Source: VBOC01 sp964512655 (lineage in GTDB: Bacteria > Bacteroidota > Ignavibacteria > UBA10030 > SZUA-254). From it: 64,000 bases of DNA. The stretch spans positions 1 to 64,000 of the forward strand of contig CAZEJT010000004.1 in assembly GCA_964512655.1 (NCBI GenBank), given 5' to 3'. Made by a program: the position numbers and the translations under genes. A model generated the notes under the pieces. The model had not been told where the DNA came from, did no database searches, and saw only the letters and a list, made by a program, of their open reading frames with translations. Shown here one piece after another: positions 52,303-61,454 of this stretch; within the stretch, counting starts at the first letter, position 1; each line of letters starts with the position of its first letter.

Positions 52303-53729
52303 CGGATCAGTTTCCGTCCCTCCTCGAGTATTGCGGCAATCCGCTCCTGGCTCGGCGCTTCGGAATAAATGCGGACAAGCGGTTCGGTTCCGGAAAAGCG
52401 GAAGAGCAGCCAGCTTCCGTCTTTCAGTATGTACTTGAAGCCGTCGGAGAAATTTGTCGAGGCAACTTCCATGCCGGCGATCGTCCTGGGGCGATGGGAA
52501 TTCAGTTTTCCGAGGTAATGCTCACGCTGGCTTTCGTCTATCACAATATCGATCCTGTCATAGAAATGCGGACCCACCTGTTCAAACAGGCGATCGAGAA
52601 GCTGGGAGGGTTTGAGTTTCGTCCTGCACATCAGGTCGAGGAAGAACAATCCCGCGAGAATGCCGTCGCGTTCCGGGACATGCCCCCGGAAGGCGTATCC
52701 TCCGCTTTCCTCGCCGCCTATGAGCGCGTTTGTCTCAGTCATCTTGGGAGCGACATACTTAAATCCCACGCCCGTTTCATACACAGGGACGCCGTAGATC
52801 TTTGCCAGCGCTTCAAGCATGGACGTTGTCGAAAGGGTCTTCACGATTGCTCCCCGCAGCCCGCGCACATCGAGGAGATACATCGCAAGGAGGGCATAGA
52901 CGCGGAGCTGGTCGATAAACCTCCCCTTCTCATCGCCGATGCCTACCCGGTCGGCGTCGCCGTCGGTGATAATGACGACATCCGCTCCGATGCTCCGGGC
53001 CTTCGCAAGTCCGCTGTCGACGTTCGGCGGGATCGGCTCCGGCCTGCTCATCTCGGGGAAGGAAGGGTTTCGCTCGCTGTGTATCTCGGTAATCTCCGCG
53101 CTCCCCCCGGAAAGAATTCTCGGAAACCAGCCGGCTCCATTCCCCCACATCGGATCTACGAGGATCTTCATGCCCGACGCGCGGATCGGCTCCGGATCGA
53201 TCATGACCCGGAGCTGTTCGAAGTACTTCGAATCGGCATTGAACTCGATGATCGTTCCTGCGGAGAGCCCGTCCACAAACTTGACGCGCTTCACCCCTTC
53301 CATCGAGGAAGGTATCGCCGCCTCGATCCGCTTCAAGCCCTCCGGCGGTATTGCGCCGCCCGACTCGTCGCGGACTTTGAAGCCGTTGTCGGTGGGAGGG
53401 TTGTGGCTCGCAGTTATGTTGATGGCGGCGACGGCGCCGCGCGATTTGACGCTGAAGGAGATCGCGGGTGTGGGAACGCCTCCTCCGCAGAAGTGGACGG
53501 GGATGCCGTTGCCTGCGATGACCTCCGCCGCCGCCGCCGCGAAATGCTCGGAATTATACCGCCGGTCGCCCCCGATCACGACCCCCGCCTTCAGGCGATC
53601 CGGTGCGACTGCCGATCGGAGGTACGCCGCAAATCCCTGGGAGCACCGGCGCACGTTGTCAAACGTGTAGTCCTCGGCGATTCTTCCGCGCCAGCCGTCG
53701 GTTCCGAATTTTATTGCTGCCGGTAGCAC
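52299..53729 (-). CDS. phosphoglucomutase/phosphomannomutase
   Basis: A 476-residue alpha-D-phosphohexomutase. IKFGTDGWRG opens the protein, the phosphoserine loop is ITASHNPPTDNG with Ser108, the metal loop is ITDGDADRVG, the sugar-recognition loop is GGEESGG, and the phosphate-binding loop is RFSGTEPLVRIY. It interconverts hexose 1- and 6-phosphates and would feed ADP-glucose synthesis for the glucan operon or nucleotide sugars for the surface glycans. The substrate preference (glucose or mannose) is not decided by sequence. Start GTG at 53729 with GAGGTG 8 bases upstream. Enolase lies 15 bp upstream. Confidence 0.93.
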   Translation of the reverse strand: MLPAAIKFGTDGWRGRIAEDYTFDNVRRCSQGFAAYLRSAVAPDRLKAGVVIGGDRRYNSEHFAAAAAEVIAGNGIPVHFCGGGVPTPAISFSVKSRGAVAAINITASHNPPTDNGFKVRDESGGAIPPEGLKRIEAAIPSSMEGVKRVKFVDGLSAGTIIEFNADSKYFEQLRVMIDPEPIRASGMKILVDPMWGNGAGWFPRILSGGSAEITEIHSERNPSFPEMSRPEPIPPNVDSGLAKARSIGADVVIITDGDADRVGIGDEKGRFIDQLRVYALLAMYLLDVRGLRGAIVKTLSTTSMLEALAKIYGVPVYETGVGFKYVAPKMTETNALIGGEESGGYAFRGHVPERDGILAGLFFLDLMCRTKLKPSQLLDRLFEQVGPHFYDRIDIVIDESQREHYLGKLNSHRPRTIAGMEVASTNFSDGFKYILKDGSWLLFRFSGTEPLVRIYSEAPSQERIAAILEEGRKLIR

Positions 53730-53744
53730 CGCGATCGCACCTCG

Positions 53745-55019
<1,275 letters not shown>

Positions 55020-55092
55020 GGTGTGGTCCAGGAGGAAAAACCGGTGGAAAAGTGCTTGAATATCGGGAAAACCCCGACGAAATGCAATGAAC

Positions 55093-56130
55093 CTATAGCC
55101 TCTTGCGAACCTCTTCGAATACTTCTTTCGCGCTCAACAGCTTCATGCACTCCATGTATTCTTCTCCGGAGCGGTTGCAGTAGTCGAGGTGGCAGGGATG
55201 GCAGGGAACGTCTCTGCGGAGAGCCAGGTGGCCGGCCGTCGCGTCATAGTGCGGCGGCATATACGGGAACCAGATATTCTCCTCGCCGGGTCCGAAGATT
55301 CCGATCGTCTTCGTCCCTACGGCAGCGGCGATGTGCATGGGTCCGCTGTCATTCGCGGCATACACCCTGAGATGGGAGATGATCGCGGCAAGCTGTCGCA
55401 GGGGCACTACGTTGAGAAACACCGCGTTCCCCACACTAAGACGGGAGATTTCCTTGATCACCTCTCCATCGGTGGGACCCTGTGTCACAACAACCTGCAC
55501 CTTGAGCTTCGCATTCAGCAGATCGATCAACTCGGCAAACCGTTCGGCCGGCCACATCTTCGCCGGCCACGTCGCGCCCGGATGCAATCCTACCGTGGGT
55601 CTGTCAGGATCTATGTTCTGCCACCGGAGATAGATTCCCGCCTCCCTTTTCTCCTGGTCGGAGAGAGTTATTTCCGTCTTCCAGTGCTTCGGTTCGACCC
55701 CAAGGGGCTTTACATACTGATAATGAAACTCGATCGCGCTCTTGGGCTTGCCGTCATCTTTGATCTTAAGAGTAAATAATTGTCCCCGCCCCCGGACGTC
55801 CCTGCCGATCCTGATGGGGGCTCCGCTCGCGCGTGCGATGAGGGCTGTCCTGGGGTTGCTGAAGAGGTCGATGAAAACGTCGAACGACCCGCGGCGCAGT
55901 TGGCGGATGACGCGGATCTGCTCGATAACGTCGTTCCGGGAGAAATCAAAAGGTATCAGCTCGTTGAGACAGGGGTTCCCTTCGAGAAGGGATACCGCCT
56001 CCTTCTCGGCAAGATACGCGATATGCGCCGACGGGAATCGGTCTCGCACGGAACGGATGATCGGAGTTGTAAGCACGACGTCCCCGATGTATTTCATCCG
56101 CGAAAGAACGATGCGGTTGATCTGTTGCAT
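55093..56130 (-). CDS. GT9 family heptosyltransferase-like glycosyltransferase
   Basis: A 345-residue GT-B enzyme: IVLSRMKYIGDVVLTTPIIRSVRDRFP at the N-terminus (seen as the R-x-x-x-x-G-D-x-x-x-x-T-P pattern), VGLHPGATWPAKMWP, AANDSGPMHIAAAVGT and GIFGPGEENIWFP. These are the ADP-heptose:LPS heptosyltransferase (WaaC/WaaF/RfaQ) hallmarks. It should add heptose or a similar sugar to the lipopolysaccharide core on the inner face of the membrane. Four late cysteines in VPCHPCHLDYCNRSGEEYMEC form the typical family tail and may bind metal. Confidence 0.9.
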   Translation of the reverse strand: MQQINRIVLSRMKYIGDVVLTTPIIRSVRDRFPSAHIAYLAEKEAVSLLEGNPCLNELIPFDFSRNDVIEQIRVIRQLRRGSFDVFIDLFSNPRTALIARASGAPIRIGRDVRGRGQLFTLKIKDDGKPKSAIEFHYQYVKPLGVEPKHWKTEITLSDQEKREAGIYLRWQNIDPDRPTVGLHPGATWPAKMWPAERFAELIDLLNAKLKVQVVVTQGPTDGEVIKEISRLSVGNAVFLNVVPLRQLAAIISHLRVYAANDSGPMHIAAAVGTKTIGIFGPGEENIWFPYMPPHYDATAGHLALRRDVPCHPCHLDYCNRSGEEYMECMKLLSAKEVFEEVRKRL

Positions 56131-56193
56131 GCGTGAAAATATGCATCTCAGGGGCGAGACGCAAGGAGGACGCGCGGACTGTATGCGCGGGCG

Positions 56194-56230
56194 GTAGGCG
56201 CCGACGGTAGGCGCTGGCTTTAGCCAGCGT
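56194..56230. repeat. REP-like palindromic repeat with partial tandem copy
   Basis: The full unit is 56207-56230 (GTAGGCG, CTGGC-TTTA-GCCAG stem-loop, CGT), with a partial copy (GTAGGCGCCGAC) 13 bases upstream at 56194. Compared with 21769-21792 one stem pair has changed from C:G to T:A on both sides. Confidence 0.75.
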
Positions 56231-56280
56231 TTAGAATTCAGGGGGCTATTGGTGTCTCGAGCCTCAGCCCGCGACTCGGC

Positions 56281-57420
56281 TTATTCCCACCACCCTATCA
56301 CGTTTGCCGCGCTACCGTTCCCTCCGCTTCCGCTGATGTTTTGAGTCGCGTTGAGAACAGCCTGCTTCGAGTACCAGATGTTTCCGTTGCTGTTTCCGAT
56401 AACGACGCCCTCGGATGGAGAAGGGCTCATTTCAATGATGGCGCCCGTAATCTCGCCCTGAACGTGAACGATGTCGTCTGCAATCAGAAGCCCGACAAAA
56501 TCGGGGTTCGCGCTTGTGCCGGCCGCGTTTTTAATTGCCGCATTCCTGGCGCTGTTATGGACAACGAGAATCCCGGATCCGTAAACTATCGCTGAGCCCC
56601 ACACCCCGCCGGAAGGGAGTTCAACGTATGTGACACCGCTCAGGGGATACTTCAGAGTCTTAGGATCGGTCACGTACTGACTCCCGCCGATGCCGCTTTG
56701 TGCCATACTCTTCAAAGTCCCCTCGGGATACCCGTTGCCGGGCCCCCCTGCGGCACTATCCGGAGTCGTCGGGTAGCCTCCCGGCCAGGTCTGGTTTTGT
56801 AGTACAGTTGCCCCATTTTTCTTGCTGTTCCCATTGGGGGTGTAATCCTTTCCATTCGCCGTGCCGCCGAACGACGAGCCTCCGCCGACCGAAAACGTGC
56901 TGGTTGACCAGACCCCGTAGATTCCGGTTGTATCGATCAGCGTCGGCGGGTCCGGAGGCGGCAGTGTATGATTCCTTCCGTCGATGGTGATGCTTCCGGT
57001 CGTGCCGACTGGCCCATTCGCCTGGATAGCGCCCTTGACAGGGATCGGATTCAGAAGGGCTTTTCTGACAAAGGCGATGGAGGTGTCTCTGTGCTCGTCC
57101 GATTTCAGGTAGTTGGTTATCCCGATCGAGATGATCTTTACTACCGAGAGTCCAAGATAGGTTGAATCGGTGGCGGTCACCGTGACTTTCCCGCCGAGAA
57201 GATCCATGATGGGAAAACCGGCCCGCCAGGATGAATTATTTGCCAGCTGGCGCAATCCCATGTTGACGCCGCTCTGTGCGATGTTTTGGGCGGATTGATT
57301 CAGATACTCGCCGAAGAAATTTTGGGCAATCCTCGAGCTGTTCGTCTCGATGTTGAACATCACGACCGAGGAAACGAGGATGACCCCGATGACGGTATAG
57401 ATGATCGCGTGGCCGGTCAT
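56281..57420 (-). CDS. N-anchored pilin-like/PilX-like surface protein
   Basis: A 379-residue protein with an N-terminal membrane helix (AIIYTVIGVILVSSVVMF), a helical spine (NQSAQNIAQSGVNMGLRQLA) and a long Gly/Ser/Asn-rich beta region containing repeated short hydrophobic strands. That layout resembles PilX_N/type IV minor pilins. The usual prepilin site (Gly, then Phe and Glu at +5) is not seen. The middle holds a Gly-Ser linker (STFSVGGGSSFGGTANG). It ends a three-gene set with gaps of 3 and 9 bp, all short N-anchored proteins. Function unknown; a pilus-tip or pseudopilus role is an inference. Confidence 0.65.
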   Translation of the reverse strand: MTGHAIIYTVIGVILVSSVVMFNIETNSSRIAQNFFGEYLNQSAQNIAQSGVNMGLRQLANNSSWRAGFPIMDLLGGKVTVTATDSTYLGLSVVKIISIGITNYLKSDEHRDTSIAFVRKALLNPIPVKGAIQANGPVGTTGSITIDGRNHTLPPPDPPTLIDTTGIYGVWSTSTFSVGGGSSFGGTANGKDYTPNGNSKKNGATVLQNQTWPGGYPTTPDSAAGGPGNGYPEGTLKSMAQSGIGGSQYVTDPKTLKYPLSGVTYVELPSGGVWGSAIVYGSGILVVHNSARNAAIKNAAGTSANPDFVGLLIADDIVHVQGEITGAIIEMSPSPSEGVVIGNSNGNIWYSKQAVLNATQNISGSGGNGSAANVIGWWE

Positions 57421-57423
57421 GTT

Positions 57424-58014
57424 CTATTTCAGGTTCTTCGGCTTGAACGTCCGTTCCCAGTAGACGCCGGGATTGAGCTTCACGTACTTTTCCGATGTCA
57501 GTTTGTATGGCACCGTGCTCTCGAGATTCATGCTCACCTTGATGGAACTGATCTTCGAGGGAGTTGAAACCGGGTAGGTCGTGTACGGCGTCTCATTCGC
57601 GTCGTAATAGGTCAACCGGAACTTCGTGATGCCGATGTTAATTTTCTGCGTCGCACTCGCATTGAGCGTTGAATTCAAGATGTGAGTGTTCGTGTTCGCG
57701 TTGCCGGACGCGGCCGGATTCAGGAAATACGTAAGCGTATCGACGGTCCCGTCGTTATTGAAATCTCCTTTGAACTTTATCTTGTTCGAATCGGCTATCA
57801 CGATCGCACTGTCGTTTGCTGTCGGCACACGGTAGCCCATTTTCCGGAAATTGAACTCAACATCCTTTGTGACCTCGGTGAAATTCGTTTGGGTGATGAT
57901 CTTGAGCGATTGGGCAGTCCCTCCTTCGACAAGATTCCCGTTGAACATGACGAGCATGGCAAGGAGCAGGCCCCCGAGGGCGACGGAGATGACGATGTCG
58001 AAGAGCGTGTGCAT
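57424..58014 (-). CDS. N-anchored pilin-like (PilW-like) protein
   Basis: A 196-residue protein with one N-terminal membrane helix (FDIVISVALGGLLLAMLVMF) directly after five residues and a beta-rich C-terminal part with a DxD-type loop FNNDGTVDTLTYFLN that looks calcium-binding-like. The middle VEFNFRKMGYRVP resembles the PilW-type stretch after the spine helix. No Gly/Phe/Glu prepilin site is found. It sits in the middle of the pilin-like trio. Confidence 0.6.
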   Translation of the reverse strand: MHTLFDIVISVALGGLLLAMLVMFNGNLVEGGTAQSLKIITQTNFTEVTKDVEFNFRKMGYRVPTANDSAIVIADSNKIKFKGDFNNDGTVDTLTYFLNPAASGNANTNTHILNSTLNASATQKINIGITKFRLTYYDANETPYTTYPVSTPSKISSIKVSMNLESTVPYKLTSEKYVKLNPGVYWERTFKPKNLK

Positions 58015-58023
58015 CAGGGATTC

Positions 58024-58569
58024 CTAATAGAGAAATGCGTACGAGAGTGAGATCGAGTCGGGTATGAACGGGCTCTTGACCACAACGGTCATTTTCTTGC
58101 AATACGTCTTTGTGCCTGCTTTCGTGGAGTCAGGATAGGTCGCACTCGCGTAGACGACCGTTGTCGACAGCGTGTATCCCTCTGCACGCTGCGTATTTAT
58201 TTTCCGCCTGTAGCCGTTGTAGTCATCGACGTCGTTAAACTTGACTCCCGACCGAAATCCGGGAGTAACCGAAGTATATGGACTGCTCGTAATAAGGGTG
58301 TCGGGCGAAGGAACAACTTCCGCTGCGCCGTCAGTGCCGAGGGTCGCACTCATTGAATCGGGAACGGAGACGGGTCCCGCCACGGTATTCTGATCGAACG
58401 CCTTTGTTTTTGCCTCAGTAATGAGCGATTCACCAAGCGAAAGGCCGGTGAGGTAATACTCATTTTGCTCTGCCAGCTGAGTATTCATGATCATCAGCTT
58501 GTCCGAAGAACTGAGGAACGTGCTGAAGATGATCAGCGCTCCTACTGCCAGTATGATATTCGAGCCCAT
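58024..58569 (-). CDS. N-anchored pilin-like (PilV-like) protein
   Basis: A 181-residue protein beginning with a membrane helix (IILAVGALIIFSTFLS) at residue 4, a short spine (YYLTGLSLGESLITEAKTKAF) and a Ser/Thr-rich beta domain with Tyr-rich strands (VVYASATYPDSTKAGTKTY). The order of the three genes (V-like, W-like, X-like) mimics type IV minor pilin operons. The prepilin-peptidase motif is lacking. The gap to the next gene is 9 bp. Confidence 0.6.
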   Translation of the reverse strand: MGSNIILAVGALIIFSTFLSSSDKLMIMNTQLAEQNEYYLTGLSLGESLITEAKTKAFDQNTVAGPVSVPDSMSATLGTDGAAEVVPSPDTLITSSPYTSVTPGFRSGVKFNDVDDYNGYRRKINTQRAEGYTLSTTVVYASATYPDSTKAGTKTYCKKMTVVVKSPFIPDSISLSYAFLY

Positions 58570-58711
58570 ACGCTCTCTATTTGCCTCTTCTTGTGGACGG
58601 CGGTCGTTCAGACCGACCCTTTAAAATGGCGCAAACCGCGCCAAATCAATCAGCTACTCGGGGAGTAATATTGGGTAAAACAGGCTTCCGAACAACGGGG
58701 GCGTGATTCGA

Positions 58712-58730
58712 GTCACCCAATTCGGGTGAC
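58712..58730. repeat. short hairpin
   Basis: GTCACCC and GGGTGAC, a 7-bp perfect stem with a 5-base loop AATTC. No T tract follows on either strand, so it is not an ordinary terminator. Confidence 0.5.
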
Positions 58731-58804
58731 GGGAGGCACCGGCAAAAGCGGCCAAAACAGGAGGAATTCCAGGAAGTGAGGGCGCACAGCAATCAGGTCT
58801 TTTG

Positions 58805-58828
58805 GTAGGCGCGGGCTTCAGCCCGCGC
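58805..58828. repeat. REP-like palindromic repeat
   Basis: GTAGG then the stem CGCGGGC, loop TTCA and GCCCGCG, then C. Same 24-base layout as the unit at 21769, with a G:C pair at the variable stem position. Confidence 0.7.
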
Positions 58829-58895
58829 TGGCCGCTGTAAAGACACAGGTGGCAGGGGCCCTGATTAGCCCGCCTTGAAACACCAGCCGGCCTCT

Positions 58896-58919
58896 GTGGG
58901 TACCGGCTTTGTCCGGCGT
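58896..58919. repeat. diverged REP-like repeat
   Basis: GTGGG then ACCGGC, TTTG and TCCGGC..., ending CGT. The stem is imperfect, so it is probably a decayed copy of the 24-base unit. Confidence 0.5.
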
Positions 58920-58933
58920 TGATCCTGCCAAAC

Positions 58934-58961
58934 TGGTGTCACGGTCCATACCGTGACACCA
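58934..58961. repeat. 28-bp palindrome, copy 1
   Basis: TGGTGTCACGGT, loop CCAT and ACCGTGACACCA: a perfect 12-bp stem. An exact copy occurs at 59095-59122, in the same orientation and 161 bases apart. Confidence 0.9.
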
Positions 58962-59052
58962 GCCGGATAACCAATCCTCTTCGTTCCACCGCTCCACGGC
59001 GGAACTCGGCTCTGGGGCGCTCCGCGTTCCCAGCGTAGGCTCGGGCTTTGTT

Positions 59053-59076
59053 GTAGCCGCGGGCTTCAGCCCGCGC
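59053..59076. repeat. REP-like palindromic repeat
   Basis: GTAGC then the stem CGCGGGC, loop TTCA and GCCCGCG, then C. Differs from the unit at 58805 only in the leader (GTAGC for GTAGG). Confidence 0.7.
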
Positions 59077-59094
59077 GGAATGATAGGGTGAAAT

Positions 59095-59122
59095 TGGTGT
59101 CACGGTCCATACCGTGACACCA
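59095..59122. repeat. 28-bp palindrome, copy 2
   Basis: Identical to 58934-58961 over all 28 bases. It lies about 30 bp from the end of the zincin gene. No T tract follows on either side, so a terminator role is unlikely. Confidence 0.9.
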
Positions 59123-59153
59123 ACCGGGAAGCGGGCGTCGGGAAGCGGGGAGC

Positions 59154-61439
59154 TTATCGGGATCCAATGTATCTCCCCCCGTTCTTATCAAACCAGTCGC
59201 AACGGTCAACCCAGTCCTGGACCCGATCGGCGGAAGCCTCATTCGTGACGAAATTGAGCGACTGCCAGAAGTGGGCCCGTGCCCGCTGAAAGTTCTTCGA
59301 TTGGAAGAACGCCTCACCAAGCATCTGCTCAACCCTCGCGTTCAGGACGGGCGAAGCAAGCGTTCCGGCAACTTCTTGAAGATCTCCGATCGCCTCCCCG
59401 AACCGCTTGCGTTTGAGAAGAAGCCGCCCTTCAAGAAATGGGACGATGGGGCTCTCCGTCCGGCGGCGGAGGGAGGCGAGAAGCCGGAGCGCGGAGGAAT
59501 CGCTCAGCAATCCTGCGGCAAAATCCGGGAGCGTGGAACGGAGAGCCACATCATCGGTTGCTGCGAGCCGGAGTGCAGCCGCTTCATCGGCCGATTCGAA
59601 GAGGTCGAACCCAAGAAGGTCCCGGTAGGCCTTCCTCGCCGAGTCGACCTCCCCCCGATGCCAGAGAGCATCGCCATACAACACATAGAGATTGATGAAT
59701 GCGGACATGGAACTCGTATCGGATGGCCGGGCGTTGACGAGCTGAACCACCGTGTCGAATCGCCCGGCGCTGAACGATGCCCGGATCAGTCCCGCATACG
59801 ACTCGGAATTCCAGCATGTAGCGAGCGCATCCGAAAAATCGTTCATCGCCGCGGAGGCATTGCCCCCGGCGAGATCCCTGTATCCGTCCTCATTCCGTTT
59901 CGCCACCTCTCTCGCGCACTCCTTCGCGAAGATCGACGGCCTGTTGAAATAGTACTCTACATGGTTGCGCCATGCGTCGGGAACATCGAAGCGGGAGAGG
60001 TAATTCTGCCACTCCGCGATGAGCTCGTCGTACGATTTCCCGTACACATCAAAAGGCGATGTTCCTGAATAGAGCCGCCGGAAGAGCACGATCCCGTACC
60101 GTCCGATCAGGTACCGGCAAAAGGACCCGGTGAGCACATAACTCACCGTTGACGCTTTCATGGCAAATCCAACCGGGCTGATCAGTCCGGCGGGATCGCG
60201 CACCAGATTGAACTTCTTCACAGCCGCCGCATACTGGTCGAGCGTCCGGTTGCCAAAATCGCCGTCAACCGCCATGGCAAGACCTTCGACGAGTCCGATA
60301 TTGTAGTGCGCCCTGATGATCGGCAGGCCGAACTCTCCCGCGATGACATGGACAAGTTCGTGCTTAAGGGTTGTTTCGAGCGAGCTCTTCACAAGGTGGA
60401 TTTCGTGCCTCCAGGGCTTGGCGATGTCGGTGGTCTTCGTCCCTATCAATCGCAGCTTCGCGTCGCCGTCGGGATAAATGTACGAGCGGACCTCTCCGTG
60501 ATACCTGATCTGGAGGGCCGATTCAACCTGGGAATACCGGAATTCGTGAAGCGCGGCAATCCATCCTATTTCGGAGGGCGAAATCGATTGGGGAGAGTAG
60601 AAGATCCGGAAGTGTTCCGTGGTGTAAGTCGACGGGAGTTCGCGCTCGAGCGATTCGCGTGTCGTTTCAAAACCGAGGGAGACACGGAATCCCCACCCCA
60701 GAGCCACGAGAAATCCGATGAATCCTGTGAGCGCGTAGATACCTCTCATCCCGGGCAGACGCTGAGCCGGGTATTCCTCCGGGTGCGCGGCATGCCGGAT
60801 CTTTCTCCGAAGGACGAGTTCCGAGCCGCAGAGGAGGAGCAGCCCTGCGAGGATCGTGTACAATCGGGAGAGCAGGAAGAGCGGGGTGATTCTCAGGACC
60901 TCATCATAGGAGAAGCCAGGGAAAAAACCGTAGATGAAATTGTAGGAGAAAATCTGAGGCGATGTATAACCGGTGTAGAGCGGATACACAAGACATAAGA
61001 TGATGATGGCGCTGTACGCAAGGCCCGACCTTCGAAATGCGGTCGCACAGAACCCTGCGAGTGCCGCCGACCAAAACACGGTTATCCCGGGAATCAGAAT
61101 TAAAAAGAGAAGCCCTTCCGCGTAGGAGCAGTTTCGGACAAAGACGAGGTTTGCGGTGGCAACGGCAAGCGGAACGAGAAGAAGTGCCAGTCCCCGCGTC
61201 AGCGCGTACGTGCATGCCCTCTGGAAACCTCGTTCGGCACGAAAGAACCGGATCGAGGGAAGGCCGACCACCCATGGAAGAGCGAGAGCGACGGCAACCG
61301 CGTATTCAAATCCCAGGTAATTGAGAAGGGGAATTCGAGCGAACAACACCGAAAGCAGGAGCAGGATCAGCGCTTCCACTGCGGGAAACCTGCGGACTGA
61401 TGAACCGCCCATCTCCGGAATTTCAGGGCCGGCGCTCAT
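59154..61439 (-). CDS. membrane-bound gluzincin-like metalloprotease with helical repeat tail
   Basis: A 761-residue protein. Residues 20-260 hold seven or more membrane helices. A soluble domain follows with the zinc motif HELVH (360-364, in TTLKHELVHVIAG) and a third ligand Glu385 in GLVEGLAMA, 21 residues on, which fits gluzincins such as the peptidase_MA-like group. The last 270 residues are helical TPR-like repeats (ALWHRGEVDSARKAYRDLL, LEGRLLLKRKRFGEAIGDLQ). The catalytic part probably faces the periplasm, but topology is not certain. No substrate is known. It starts 15 bp after the TMTC-like gene and is probably co-transcribed with it. Confidence 0.7.
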   Translation of the reverse strand: MSAGPEIPEMGGSSVRRFPAVEALILLLLSVLFARIPLLNYLGFEYAVAVALALPWVVGLPSIRFFRAERGFQRACTYALTRGLALLLVPLAVATANLVFVRNCSYAEGLLFLILIPGITVFWSAALAGFCATAFRRSGLAYSAIIILCLVYPLYTGYTSPQIFSYNFIYGFFPGFSYDEVLRITPLFLLSRLYTILAGLLLLCGSELVLRRKIRHAAHPEEYPAQRLPGMRGIYALTGFIGFLVALGWGFRVSLGFETTRESLERELPSTYTTEHFRIFYSPQSISPSEIGWIAALHEFRYSQVESALQIRYHGEVRSYIYPDGDAKLRLIGTKTTDIAKPWRHEIHLVKSSLETTLKHELVHVIAGEFGLPIIRAHYNIGLVEGLAMAVDGDFGNRTLDQYAAAVKKFNLVRDPAGLISPVGFAMKASTVSYVLTGSFCRYLIGRYGIVLFRRLYSGTSPFDVYGKSYDELIAEWQNYLSRFDVPDAWRNHVEYYFNRPSIFAKECAREVAKRNEDGYRDLAGGNASAAMNDFSDALATCWNSESYAGLIRASFSAGRFDTVVQLVNARPSDTSSMSAFINLYVLYGDALWHRGEVDSARKAYRDLLGFDLFESADEAAALRLAATDDVALRSTLPDFAAGLLSDSSALRLLASLRRRTESPIVPFLEGRLLLKRKRFGEAIGDLQEVAGTLASPVLNARVEQMLGEAFFQSKNFQRARAHFWQSLNFVTNEASADRVQDWVDRCDWFDKNGGRYIGSR

Positions 61440-61454
61440 GTCCGCATTGAGCGA

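Larger units (their letters stand above)
58570..59153. other. repeat-rich intergenic region
   Basis: About 580 bases without a recognisable gene between the pilin-like trio and the zincin gene. It holds several inverted repeats (listed separately): a 7-bp stem at 58712, REP-like units at 58805, 58896 and 59053, and two identical 28-bp palindromes at 58934 and 59095. No ORF with family similarity, RNA gene or transposase was seen. Confidence 0.7.

Noticed and set aside
52494..53726. 410-residue plus-strand ORF opposite the phosphohexomutase
   Set aside because: Shadow of a gene with all family motifs.
58712..59122. intergenic hairpins as terminators or CRISPR repeats
   Set aside because: No T tracts, no regular spacer-repeat pattern and differing repeat types; better described as REP-like and palindromic repeats.
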